A stretch of DNA of 10,935 nt from Methanomassiliicoccaceae archaeon UBA537 (GCA_002504495.1 DATC01000032.1:1-10935); one strand, 5' to 3'; counted from the first letter of the stretch, positions 1-7,102 are shown. The notes: generated by a model from the letters alone, not told the origin. Numbers and translations: made by a program.

Positions 1-1
1 G

Positions 2-826
2 AAGATGACCGACATGGACGACGCATCCATCAATTCCGTCCTCGACGCCACCGCCGATGCGGAATGGGAGGCGGGCATGGGAGTCACCTTCGCCGGTCTC
101 CATGCCATGATAGCGCGCAGGATGATCCACGACGGCATCGCCACCCGTGAGGAGATAGCATCCTTCGCGGTCAACAGCCATTTCCACGGCGCGCTCAATC
201 CGGGGGCCCAGTTCAGGAAGGAGATCACGCTGGACACCGTCCTCAGGTCGGGTCCGGTCGCGGAGCCTCTCGGCATGTTCGACGGAGCCCCCATATCCGA
301 CGGCGCGGCCGCTCTGGTGCTCTGTCCTCTCGAGAAGGCCAGGGAGCACACCGACGAGTTCGCGAAGATCGCGGCCGTCACCCAGGCGAGCGACACCCTC
401 GGACTCTTCAGCAGAGGCGAGGACATAACCTCCTACAAGGCGACCGTGGAGGCCGCCAGGAGGGCGTACGACCAGGTCGGCATCGCCGCATCCGACATAC
501 AGGTCGCCGAGGTCCACGACAACTTCACCGTATCGGGGATCATGGCGCTACAGGATCTCGGATTCTTCCCCAAGGGGGAGGCGGGCAAGGCCGTCCTCGA
601 CGGACAGTGCAGGATCGGAGGCAAGATCGCGATCAACACCTCCGGAGGCCTGAAGGCGAGAGGCCACCCCATCGGAGCGACCGGAGTCGCCCAGGTGGCG
701 GAGATCGCCGACCAGATAAGGAACAGGTGCGACAAGCGCCAGGTGTCCGACCTGAAGTATGCGCTCGCGCAGAACGCCGGAGGAATGGGTTCTGCCGTCA
801 CGGTCACCATCCTGGAGGCGATGTGA
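2..826 (+). CDS. Acetyl-CoA C-acetyltransferase (archaeal thiolase), 5' end outside window
   Basis: Condenses two acetyl-CoA into acetoacetyl-CoA, the first step of the archaeal mevalonate route to isoprenoid lipids; cytosolic. The frame is open to the window edge (a Lys codon precedes the first ATG at 5). About 274 residues are visible against roughly 390 for the family, so the N-terminal third with the nucleophilic cysteine lies upstream. Visible thiolase marks are EVHDNF near base 510, NTSGGLKARGHPIGATG near 640-685 carrying the catalytic His, and the C-terminal QNAGGMGSAV. The stop overlaps the next start (TGATG at 824-828). In archaea this thiolase works in a complex with HMG-CoA synthase and a DUF35 protein. 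The DUF35 gene follows here, and HMG-CoA synthase would be expected just upstream (inference). The product call is secure. SCP-x-type thiolases are relatives, but the DUF35 neighbour favours acetoacetyl-CoA synthesis. Confidence 0.92.
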   Translation, partial: KMTDMDDASINSVLDATADAEWEAGMGVTFAGLHAMIARRMIHDGIATREEIASFAVNSHFHGALNPGAQFRKEITLDTVLRSGPVAEPLGMFDGAPISDGAAALVLCPLEKAREHTDEFAKIAAVTQASDTLGLFSRGEDITSYKATVEAARRAYDQVGIAASDIQVAEVHDNFTVSGIMALQDLGFFPKGEAGKAVLDGQCRIGGKIAINTSGGLKARGHPIGATGVAQVAEIADQIRNRCDKRQVSDLKYALAQNAGGMGSAVTVTILEAM

Positions 827-1227
827 TGTCTTCCGTAGCAAGAGAGTGGAGGGAGATCCCCGGCAGGTACAACCTCCAGGGGACGAAGTGCGAGAACTGC
901 GGATCGATATTCTTCCCTTCGAGGTCCCTGTGCCCCAAGTGCCGCAGGGCCGCGATCGGCAAGATCGTGCCGTACAAGGTGTGTCCCAGAGGCACGGTGT
1001 TCACCTATTCCATCATCCACGAGGCTCCCGACTGCAACAGCATGCAGAAGCCCTACGCGGTCGCCATGGTGAAGACCGAGGACGGCGTGATGATAGAGGC
1101 GCAGCTCGTGGACGTCGACCTCGACAAGATCGAGATCGGCATGCCCGTCCGCGCAGTACTGCGCAAGCTCGACTCCGACGGAAAGGCCGGAGTCATCCAC
1201 TACGGGTACAAGTTCGTCCCGCAGTGA
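826..1227 (+). CDS. DUF35 Zn-ribbon/OB-fold protein, thiolase partner
   Basis: A 133-residue acyl-CoA-binding scaffold protein. A rubredoxin-like zinc ribbon comes first: C22-x2-C25 and C36-x2-C39, in KCENCGS and LCPKCRR. An OB-fold follows from about residue 45 (RGTVFTYSIIHEAP... to the C-terminus). The start at 826 shares its A with the thiolase stop and has GGAGG at 814-818 seven bases upstream, so the much longer open frame upstream is not used. Known family role: in methanogens a DUF35 protein bridges acetoacetyl-CoA thiolase and HMG-CoA synthase and lets the intermediate pass between them. Translational coupling to the thiolase fits a fixed stoichiometry. The length is normal for the family and all four zinc ligands are present. 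Confidence 0.93.
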   Translation: MSSVAREWREIPGRYNLQGTKCENCGSIFFPSRSLCPKCRRAAIGKIVPYKVCPRGTVFTYSIIHEAPDCNSMQKPYAVAMVKTEDGVMIEAQLVDVDLDKIEIGMPVRAVLRKLDSDGKAGVIHYGYKFVPQ

Positions 1228-1235
1228 TCCAAACC

Positions 1236-1259
1236 GCCCGGGAAACCGGGCTTCTTTCC
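1236..1259 (+). terminator. Hairpin terminator after the thiolase-DUF35 unit
   Basis: GCCCGG (1236-1241), GAAA tetraloop, CCGGGC (1246-1251), then the pyrimidine/T-rich TTCTTTCC. The stem is a perfect 6 bp starting 8 bases after the DUF35 stop. GNRA loops are especially stable in RNA. The T-run is interrupted, so this may stabilise the 3' end as much as terminate transcription. Confidence 0.6.
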
Positions 1260-1515
1260 ATCTTCTATCCGAATTCTGCCGATGTCTCGATCGCGATTCG
1301 AGGCGGATGCCCGCCCGTTCGTCTTCGCATGATACTACGGCGGCCCGATGTCAGGGCGGCAACGCAGGAAACGGCTCCTTCTCTTATCTCGCCGCTGTCC
1401 GGATCCGATCGGTTCCATGGACAGGGCGACCGGCCCTTCATGTTCCTTCTCTCGTCGTCATGTGCCGTCGCGATCCCCGCGGCAGGATCGCATGAAGATT
1501 CTGCTTCACAGGGCG
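1260..1515. other. GC-rich, hairpin-rich intergenic segment without a convincing gene
   Basis: No credible protein is encoded here; the short open frames have odd composition and no start signals. Several inverted repeats lie in a row: CTCGA/TCGAG at 1286-1302, GGCGG/CCGCC at 1302-1315, GCCC/GGGC at 1343-1357, CTGTCC/GGACAG at 1395-1424 enclosing CCGATCGG, and a 7-bp GCGATCC/GGATCGC at 1470-1491. The segment is as GC-rich as the genes while the following 170 bases are AT-rich. It may be a structured RNA or a decayed gene. It does not match SRP RNA, RNase P RNA or tRNA motifs that I know. Confidence 0.35.
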
Positions 1516-1535
1516 CCATGGATATTCATTTTTCA

Positions 1536-1649
1536 ATTGTAAAATTTAGATTAGTACAATAATATACAATATAGTTTACAAACATACATCAAAGTGAGTC
1601 GATTTGATGGTTCAGATGCAGCAAAACGTGCAGTTAAGTGTTGACAAGC
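1536..1649. promoter_or_regulatory. AT-rich upstream regulatory region with repeated hexamers
   Basis: An AT-rich stretch upstream of the HTH-sbcDC operon. It holds ATTGTA (1536-1541) in inverted orientation to TACAAT (1555-1560), a second TACAAT ten bases further (1565-1570), TGTAAA (1539-1544) and TTTACA (1575-1580). These hexamers recur in the dyad beside the TATA box at 1650-1666. An opposite-strand TATA-like TAAATTTT covers 1541-1548 on the minus strand. Part of the repetition may only reflect low sequence complexity. Confidence 0.35.
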
Positions 1650-1666
1650 TTTACAAAAAATGTAAA
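1650..1666. promoter_or_regulatory. Operator-like dyad TTTACA-N5-TGTAAA
   Basis: A perfect 6+6 bp inverted repeat with a 5-base spacer that abuts the TATA box at 1667. It occupies the BRE position, where a bound repressor would block TFB/TBP. The HTH protein encoded first in this operon is the obvious candidate ligand (inference). Confidence 0.5.
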
Positions 1667-1674
1667 TTTAAATA
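1667..1674 (+). promoter_or_regulatory. TATA box of the HTH-sbcD-sbcC operon
   Basis: TTTAAATA preceded by a purine-rich GTAAA that could serve as BRE. Its centre is about 25 bases upstream of the ATG at 1696. That spacing predicts transcription starting at or within a base or two of the start codon, that is a leaderless mRNA. No Shine-Dalgarno sequence precedes 1696, which agrees. Confidence 0.65.
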
Positions 1675-1695
1675 TTAGAATCTAAATGCAGAATC

Positions 1696-2268
1696 ATGGA
1701 CAGGGCATCTATCTCTGAAAGGCTGAAGGAGGCGGCGTCGATCTCTGATGCGGCGGACGCGCTCTCCATCTCCCGTCCCACGCTCTACAAGTACATGGAC
1801 CTCTACGACAACGGGATGTTCGACAGGATCCCCGAAAGGGTCCTGGACTACTTCGACAGCGCTGCTCGGAACTACGATGAGAACTACACCGGGATATCCG
1901 GTAGCGACAGGGCTAAGCGCGAGGCGTTCAGCAAGGGCATGAGAGAGGACGAGGCATCATCCGGCGCCTCCGTGGCCTGGACCGACTCGACGGTTTCGAC
2001 CATGACGGTCTCCGACGATCGCGGGACCGTGGTTTTCTTCAGGGACGCGGTATCGGAAGGCTGGGACGCCACCGTCCGCCTGTTCGTCGCGGTAGGCGGA
2101 AGGACCTCCGAGATAGGGCGCTTCGAGGCCGAGAGGAGGACCGGATTCGTGAGGGTCCCCCTTCTGCCGGTCGGACCCGAGTACCAGTTCATCGCCGAGA
2201 TGAGAAGGGGGTCCCATCAGGTCTCCTCCGAATACCGTCGCCTGTCCGTAGGGAGGATGATCCAATGA
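1696..2268 (+). CDS. HTH protein with beta-rich C-terminal domain, first gene of the sbcDC operon
   Basis: Not recognised as a named family. It is 190 residues long. Residues 5-55 look like a helix-turn-helix: recognition-type DAADALSISRPTLYKYMDLY at 18-37, then an amphipathic helix PERVLDYFDSAARNY. Residues 60-90 are polar and charged, probably a linker. Residues 91-188 alternate hydrophobic and polar residues with several predicted strands (TVVFFRD, ATVRLFVAV, GFVRVPLLPVG, YQFIAEMR), suggesting a beta-sandwich of Ig or fibronectin-III style (inference). No membrane segment and no cysteine are seen. The start fits a leaderless promoter. The stop overlaps the sbcD start as ATGA, so the genes are co-transcribed and translationally coupled. 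The likeliest role is a DNA-binding regulator of the operon acting at the 1650-1666 dyad. A structural DNA-binding partner of SbcDC is the alternative. Confidence 0.75.
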   Translation: MDRASISERLKEAASISDAADALSISRPTLYKYMDLYDNGMFDRIPERVLDYFDSAARNYDENYTGISGSDRAKREAFSKGMREDEASSGASVAWTDSTVSTMTVSDDRGTVVFFRDAVSEGWDATVRLFVAVGGRTSEIGRFEAERRTGFVRVPLLPVGPEYQFIAEMRRGSHQVSSEYRRLSVGRMIQ

Positions 2269-3389
2269 GATTCGCGCACATATCCGATCTGCACATAGGG
2301 AAGAAGCTGAAGGAGATGTCCCTGGAGGAGGACCAGAGGTACATCCTCGGGCAGATCGTGGACATAGTCAGGGAGGAGCATCTGGACGGGGTGCTGATCG
2401 CCGGCGACGTATACGACACCACCACGCCGACGATCGAATCCGTCAGGATGCTGGACGACTTCCTCACCGCGCTCGTGGAGACAGGCGCGTCCGTGTTCAT
2501 GATAAGCGGGAACCACGACTCTCCGGAGAAGCTCGGATTCGGGAGCAGGATGTTCGAGCGCAACAGACTGTACATATCCGGCGTCTATTCCGGCCATCTC
2601 GACGTGCATACGATCACGAAGGACGGTCAGACCGTCGACGTGTGCCTTCTTCCGTTCATAAAGCCGGTGAATGCCCGCAGGGCGCATCCGGAGGACGCGA
2701 TAGAGAGCTATGCCGACGCGGTGGCATCGGCCATATCACACAGCGAGTTGGTTCCGGGAAGGAAGAGGATCCTCGTCACCCACCAGTTCGTGGTGAGCGG
2801 AGGGAGCTCGCCCGAGACGTCCGATTCCGAGACCGTCTTCGTCGGAGGGACCGAATCGATGGACGCGTCCCTGTTCGACGGCTTCGACTACGTGGCCCTG
2901 GGGCACATCCACACCCCGCAGTCCATCGGGAGGGAGACGATACGCTACTGCGGCACTCCTCTGGTCTATTCGAAGTCGGAGGTCGACCAGGCCAAGAGCA
3001 TGACCATAGTGGACGTGGGAGATACCATCGCCATGGAGCTCAGGCCTCTCGAGCCGCTCAGGGCCGTCCGCGTGATCAGCGGCACGCTGGACAGGATTAT
3101 CGAGGAGGGGAAGAGCGATCCTTCCCGCGACGATTTCGTATACGTGGATCTGGAATCGGATGCCATCGACGCCATGTCGAGGCTCAGGGAGGTCTACCCC
3201 AATGTCCTGTCCCTCGAGATCGCCAGGGGCGGATCGGAGGACGGAGGCGACATCCCGGACATCGAGGCGGACGAGTCTTTGGATCTGGTGCAGGCCTTCG
3301 CGGATTTCTACAGGGCCAAGAACGGCGAGGAGCTCACGCCCGGACAGATGGATATCGTCAAGGAGATGCTCGAGGAGGTGTACGAATGA
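2265..3389 (+). CDS. sbcD: SbcD/Mre11-type exonuclease subunit
   Basis: The nuclease half of the SbcCD (Mre11-Rad50) complex, which opens hairpins and trims double-strand-break ends as a Mn-dependent metallophosphoesterase. It has 374 residues. The phosphodiesterase motifs are intact: D8-L-H10 (HISDLHIGKK), G47-D48 (LIAGDVYD), G82-N83-H84-D85, H173 (VTHQF) and G213-H214-I-H216 (ALGHIHTPQS). The C-terminal 100 residues form the capping and SbcC-binding region. The wording of the motifs (GKKLKEMSLEEDQ, ALGHIHTPQSIG) is that of bacterial SbcD rather than of typical archaeal Mre11. The start at 2265 overlaps the upstream stop by ATGA and has GGGAGG at 2251-2256 eight bases ahead. The next gene overlaps in the same way. 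Confidence 0.93.
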   Translation: MRFAHISDLHIGKKLKEMSLEEDQRYILGQIVDIVREEHLDGVLIAGDVYDTTTPTIESVRMLDDFLTALVETGASVFMISGNHDSPEKLGFGSRMFERNRLYISGVYSGHLDVHTITKDGQTVDVCLLPFIKPVNARRAHPEDAIESYADAVASAISHSELVPGRKRILVTHQFVVSGGSSPETSDSETVFVGGTESMDASLFDGFDYVALGHIHTPQSIGRETIRYCGTPLVYSKSEVDQAKSMTIVDVGDTIAMELRPLEPLRAVRVISGTLDRIIEEGKSDPSRDDFVYVDLESDAIDAMSRLREVYPNVLSLEIARGGSEDGGDIPDIEADESLDLVQAFADFYRAKNGEELTPGQMDIVKEMLEEVYE

Positions 3390-6300
3390 AGCCGCTGAGG
3401 ATCACGATGTCCGCCTTCGGACCGTATGCCGGCGTGCAGGAGATCGACTTCTCGGAGTTCGGAGGCAAGGGGCTCTTCCTTGTTACCGGAGACACCGGCG
3501 CCGGGAAGTCCACCATCTTCTCCGCGATAACGTACGCCCTCTACGGCGCCGGCAACGACGACCGCGATTCGAAATCGCTCCGCAGCGACTTCGCCTCTCC
3601 CAAGACGGACACCTACGTCGAGCTGGAGTTCGAGCACAACGGAGTGCTGTACAAGGTGAAGAGGGGGCCGGCCCAGGAGCGCGAGAAGAAGCGCGGGACC
3701 GGGACCACGGTCATGCAGCCCTTCGCGGAGCTCGAATGGAACGGAGGATGCGTGTCCAAGGAGAGGGAGGTCACGCGGAAGATAGAGGAGATCCTCGGGA
3801 TCGACCGCTCCCAGTGGAAGCAGGTGTCCATGCTCGCCCAGGGAGAGTTCCGCAAGCTGCTGGACAGCGACACCAAGGTGCGCGTCGAGATATTCAGGCG
3901 CATCTTCTCCACCCAGAACGTCAGAGGCTTCATAGAGCGCCTCTCCGAGATGGCCAGGGACTCCAAGGCCGAGCTGGAGCATGCGAAGGAGGACCTTCTG
4001 GACAGGATGGACTCCGCGATCGTTCCAGAGGACGGCGCGTACGCCGCCGAATACGAGGGGATGCGCGGAAGCATCTCCTATGCGGCCGAGGTCGCGGATC
4101 TCCTGTCGAAGCAGCTGGGCTCCGACCAGAGGAGGCACGAGGAGCTGGAAGGTCTCCTGGAGGAGGCGAACGAGCGGAAGGCCGTCGCCGTCCGCGACAG
4201 GACGGTCGCGGAGAACCTGAACAGGACCCTCGACAGGCTCGACGAGGTGAGGATGGAGAAGGAGGGTTTGGAGGTCCGTCGCGTCGGCATCGAGGATCTC
4301 GCCTCCGAGAGGGAGAGGATATTCTCAGCCGTCTCCAACGTCAAGTCCGTGTCGTCGAAGAGGGGGACCCTCAGGAAGCAGGTCGAGGAGTCCGGACCCA
4401 GGGTCGCCCTTGCGCAGGCCGCCGTCGAAGAGGCCCGCAGGAGGGCGGAGCAGTGCTCGGCGGAGCTGGCCGAGGCCGTCGAGGGCGGAAGGGATGCGGA
4501 TGGGAAGCTCGCCGAGATCAACAGGCTCCAGAGCCTCAGAGAGGACTACGTCGCGATCCAGGGCAAGCGCGCAGAGCTCGAGGAATCGCGGAGGAGCCTG
4601 TCCGTCATCGGGTCCAGGCGCAAGGATGCCGTGGCGAGGAAGGCGGCCCTCGACAGCACCGTCGCAGACCACAGGCGCTACCTGGAGGAGAACCAGGACG
4701 TCAAGGCCGAGATCGCGAATCTCATCGCGGAGCGCGAGGCCGCCTCCAAGAAGCTGGAAGGCACGGAGAGGATGGCGAAGCTCCTTGCGGACCACGCGGC
4801 CACCGAGGACGAGCTGGAGTCCGCGCGCAGGAGGGCGGAGCTCGCCGCCGAGGAGAGGAGCAGTCTGTCCGAAGGATACGAGGCCGCGGAGGCCCTGTTC
4901 CTCCTCGCGCAGGCCGGGATGCTGGCCAGCGGGCTGTCGGACAGGATCCCCTGCCCGGTGTGCGGATCCGTCCATCATCCCGCCCTCGCCGTGATCCCGG
5001 ACAACGTTCCCGACAAGAAGCGCCTCGAGAAGATGAAGCGCTCCGTGGAGAAGGCCGCGGAGGCCCTGTCCGACGCGTCGAGCGCCGTGGCGGTCCTCGA
5101 GCAGAGGTTCGATACGGAGAGGAGCGCCATAGCCGAGCTCTCGGAATCGATCCAGTTCGACGATCCGGCGTCCGAGGTGGGGTCGCTCCGCGACAGCCTC
5201 GACGTCCTGTCGTCCGAGCTGGCGTCCAAGAAGGATGTCGAGGCCCGGGTTGAAGGCATACGCGGTGAGCTCAAGGATATGGACGGCAGGATCGCGGCCG
5301 CCGACAAGGAGGTGCTGGCCCTGAACGTCGAGTATGCCCGTCTGGAGTCCAGGATCCAATCCGTGGAGGAGGATGTTCGGAAGTCGTCCGAAGGCATGGA
5401 GTTCGGATCGCTGGAGGAGTTCGACGATGCGATCGGGAGGCTCAGTACGGAGAGGAAGTCGGCTCTCGACAGGATCGAGGCCGCCCGTGCGGCCGACGGA
5501 GAAGCATCCGAGGCGAGGGCCGGAACGGAGGCCTCATTGGCCGAGCTCGTCGAGAGGAACCGCGCCCTCGCGGAGGAGTCCGGCAGGGCGGAGGCCGAGA
5601 TGGGCACGGTCCTGTCGGCGATCGGATTGTCCGAGGACGAGGCCGAGAAGCTGCTCTCCAGAGAGGGGGAGATCCCGGGCATGGACGAGGAGCTCTCCGC
5701 ATACAGGCAGGCCGTGGCGGCCAACCGCCGTGCGGAGGAGGATCTGGTCAAGGAGGCCGGCGGGAGGGAGCGCGTCGACATCGCTCCGATAGAGGAGGAG
5801 ATAGAGAGGATCTCCGAGGATATGGATTCGCTGCGCGACGAGGCCGTCGAGGTCAAGCTCCGCATCGACAGGAACGAGGGCGTCCGCGGAAAGATCATCA
5901 AGGCCTGCGACAAGTTCCAGAGGCTCGAGCGGGACAGCGGCGATCTGATCAGGCTCTACGATGCCGCCAACGGGAACACCGGCATGAGGAAGTCCTTCGA
6001 GTCCTACATCCAGCAGCTGTACTTCTCGAAGGTGCTCGACTACGCCAACAGACGCCTGGTCAAGATGACGGAGGGCCGCTACGAGCTCAGGCTGCGCGAT
6101 GTGTCCAACGGGAACTCGCAGATCGGGTTGGACATCGACATCCTGGACAGGTACACCGGGCGCATACGCCCGTCCAAGACCCTGTCCGGAGGAGAATCGT
6201 TCCTGGCGGCGCTCGCACTGGCCCTCGGACTCTCCGATGCAGTCCAGAGGAGGAAGGGAGGGATCAGGATAGACACCCTGTTCGTCGACGAGGGGTTCGG

Positions 6301-6472
6301 ATCCCTGGACCCGGAGGCGCTCAAGCAGGCGCTGGCGGTCCTGCTCCAGATAGGCGACGGCAACACCCTGATCGGGATAATATCCCATGTGGAGGCGCTG
6401 AAGTCGCAGATAGACCGCAAGCTCGTGGTCCGGAACTCCCCTGTCGGGAGCTCGGTGGAGCTGGAGCTCTGA
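3386..6472 (+). CDS. sbcC: SbcC/Rad50-type SMC-like ATPase
   Basis: The ATPase and tether subunit of the SbcCD complex. It has 1028 residues, close to E. coli SbcC. Head: MSAFGPYAGVQEIDF, then Walker A G35-DTGAGKS-T43 and Q-loop Q152 (MLAQGEFRKLL). Two long charged heptad-type coiled coils (about 190-520 and 530-870) flank the zinc hook C523-P-V-C526, which sits almost exactly mid-protein. The C-terminal head has the signature L933SGGE937, Walker B FVDE (D968, E969), D-loop S973LD and H-loop H1001. All ATPase elements are present, so the protein should be active. The start at 3386 is chosen from the ATGA overlap with sbcD and an almost ideal GGAGGTG at 3374-3380; the frame is open further upstream, but only as an overlap of sbcD. 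The gene ends tail to tail with the Cgi121 gene. Homodimerisation through the hook and DNA-end tethering are known for the family. Confidence 0.95.
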   Translation: MKPLRITMSAFGPYAGVQEIDFSEFGGKGLFLVTGDTGAGKSTIFSAITYALYGAGNDDRDSKSLRSDFASPKTDTYVELEFEHNGVLYKVKRGPAQEREKKRGTGTTVMQPFAELEWNGGCVSKEREVTRKIEEILGIDRSQWKQVSMLAQGEFRKLLDSDTKVRVEIFRRIFSTQNVRGFIERLSEMARDSKAELEHAKEDLLDRMDSAIVPEDGAYAAEYEGMRGSISYAAEVADLLSKQLGSDQRRHEELEGLLEEANERKAVAVRDRTVAENLNRTLDRLDEVRMEKEGLEVRRVGIEDLASERERIFSAVSNVKSVSSKRGTLRKQVEESGPRVALAQAAVEEARRRAEQCSAELAEAVEGGRDADGKLAEINRLQSLREDYVAIQGKRAELEESRRSLSVIGSRRKDAVARKAALDSTVADHRRYLEENQDVKAEIANLIAEREAASKKLEGTERMAKLLADHAATEDELESARRRAELAAEERSSLSEGYEAAEALFLLAQAGMLASGLSDRIPCPVCGSVHHPALAVIPDNVPDKKRLEKMKRSVEKAAEALSDASSAVAVLEQRFDTERSAIAELSESIQFDDPASEVGSLRDSLDVLSSELASKKDVEARVEGIRGELKDMDGRIAAADKEVLALNVEYARLESRIQSVEEDVRKSSEGMEFGSLEEFDDAIGRLSTERKSALDRIEAARAADGEASEARAGTEASLAELVERNRALAEESGRAEAEMGTVLSAIGLSEDEAEKLLSREGEIPGMDEELSAYRQAVAANRRAEEDLVKEAGGRERVDIAPIEEEIERISEDMDSLRDEAVEVKLRIDRNEGVRGKIIKACDKFQRLERDSGDLIRLYDAANGNTGMRKSFESYIQQLYFSKVLDYANRRLVKMTEGRYELRLRDVSNGNSQIGLDIDILDRYTGRIRPSKTLSGGESFLAALALALGLSDAVQRRKGGIRIDTLFVDEGFGSLDPEALKQALAVLLQIGDGNTLIGIISHVEALKSQIDRKLVVRNSPVGSSVELEL

Positions 6473-6481
6473 AGGACCTCG

Positions 6482-6958
6482 CTGCTTCTGGATGTCGAGG
6501 AGCGCCACCATCTCGAGCGCGGCGTCCTCCGGCGACAGGAGGCTGTCGGAGATCCCGAGGGCCTCCGCCTTTCCGGGAGAGGCATCGGCGAGGGAGTCGT
6601 CCCTCTCCATGCCGATCCCTCCGAGGTCCGGCTCCGCATCGAACAGGAGAGCGACGTACTCCCTTCTTCCGCTCTTCGGGGCGATCGTCTCCATCGCCCT
6701 TCCGATCTGACGGTCGCCCGCCGCGTACAGGATGGTCTCGGTCAGGAGCGAACGGGACCTGTTGGTCCCATCGGAGAACGCCCTCTCGGCGTGCATGGCG
6801 GCGGAGATAAGGTGGTCCTTCCCGCATACGACGTCGGGATCGAAGAGGATGCAGTCCCCTCCTCCGGATCTGAAGAATTCGATGATATCCTCGGGTTTTC
6901 TGTTCCCTCTCATCCCGACGACCTGGAAGCGCATGTGCGTGAATCCGGGATCGCGCAT
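6482..6958 (-). CDS. cgi121: Cgi121-like KEOPS complex subunit; natural stop codon missing
   Basis: KEOPS makes the universal tRNA modification t6A37; Cgi121 binds tRNA and activates the Bud32 kinase. Read from 6958, the 159-residue domain shows the family pattern: MRFQVVGMRG start, DHLISAAMHAERAF (48-61), the Bud32-contacting helix ETILYAAGDRQIGRAMETI (74-92), VALLFDA (102-108) and the C-terminal ALEMVALLDIQKQ. That matches where archaeal Cgi121 proteins end. The next codon is CGA (6481-6479), where TGA would be expected, and the frame then stays open antisense through sbcC to 5534. Start 6958 is preferred for its GGGAG (6973-6969) and because the upstream frame crosses a palindrome. Possible alternatives are ATGs at 7006 and 7033. 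The family call rests on remembered motifs, not on a search. Confidence 0.75.
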
Positions 6959-6968
6959 ATAACCGATG

Positions 6969-6973
6969 CTCCC
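6969..6973 (-). promoter_or_regulatory. Shine-Dalgarno GGGAG deciding the Cgi121 start
   Basis: Minus-strand GGGAG ten bases before the ATG at 6958. The upstream in-frame ATGs at 7006 and 7033 have no comparable site, and the one at 6934 has none. Confidence 0.4.
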
Positions 6974-6980
6974 GCCATCA

Positions 6981-7018
6981 AATCGGAAAAAGCTGTCGGT
7001 CGACATGTTTTTCCGATT
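6981..7018. repeat. 38-bp near-perfect palindrome, left flank of the AT-rich cassette
   Basis: AATCGGAAAAA (6981-6991) pairs perfectly with TTTTTCCGATT (7008-7018). Inside, TGTC-GGTC-GACA (6994-7005) continues the dyad; only two positions on each side fail to pair. It shares CTGTCGGTCGA (6993-7003) exactly with the second palindrome at 8889-8939 and partly resembles it beyond that. It lies just upstream of the Cgi121 start and may form a hairpin in that mRNA's leader. Confidence 0.7.
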
Positions 7019-7073
7019 ATCACATTCGTGCATCGACTTCAATTACATTTCTGCACGCCGAATAGCAATATCT

Positions 7074-7083
7074 AAATTATATA
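7074..7083 (-). promoter_or_regulatory. Possible TATA box for the Cgi121 gene
   Basis: The minus strand reads ACTATATAATTTAG here, the best TATA-like stretch upstream of the gene. It predicts transcription from about 7050 and a leader of roughly 90 bases containing the 6981-7018 palindrome. The region is AT-rich on both strands, so the exact box is uncertain. Confidence 0.3.
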
Positions 7084-7102
7084 GTTTATATCAATCTATA
7101 TT

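Noticed and set aside
433..1200. 255-codon minus-strand open frame across thiolase and DUF35
   Set aside because: Antisense to two well-supported genes; no motif or start signal.
1265..1519. 84-codon minus-strand open frame starting behind a TATA-like box
   Set aside because: The product is Arg/Ser/Pro-rich with no fold-like hydrophobic pattern and no family resemblance; a structured RNA or decay explains the block as well.
1607..1678. 23-codon small open frame (MVQMQQNVQLSVDKLYKK...) with GTGAG about ten bases upstream
   Set aside because: Too short to judge; it overlaps the dyad and TATA box of the HTH operon, so chance is the simpler reading.
4325..5359. Long open frame of 344 codons on the minus strand inside sbcC
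   Set aside because: Antisense shadow of GC-rich codon use; the plus frame encodes an intact SbcC, and the antisense product is Leu/Gly/Arg-rich without recognisable motifs.
5534..6478. Antisense continuation of the Cgi121 frame as a real 315-residue protein domain
   Set aside because: The translated tail mirrors sbcC codon structure and shows no domain; reported only as a missing-stop anomaly, not annotated as coding.
6959..7042. N-terminal extensions of the Cgi121 protein (starts at 7006, 7033 or TTG 7042)
   Set aside because: The frame crosses the 38-bp palindrome and lacks Shine-Dalgarno sites; the conserved domain starts at MRFQVVG, just after 6958. Not fully excluded.
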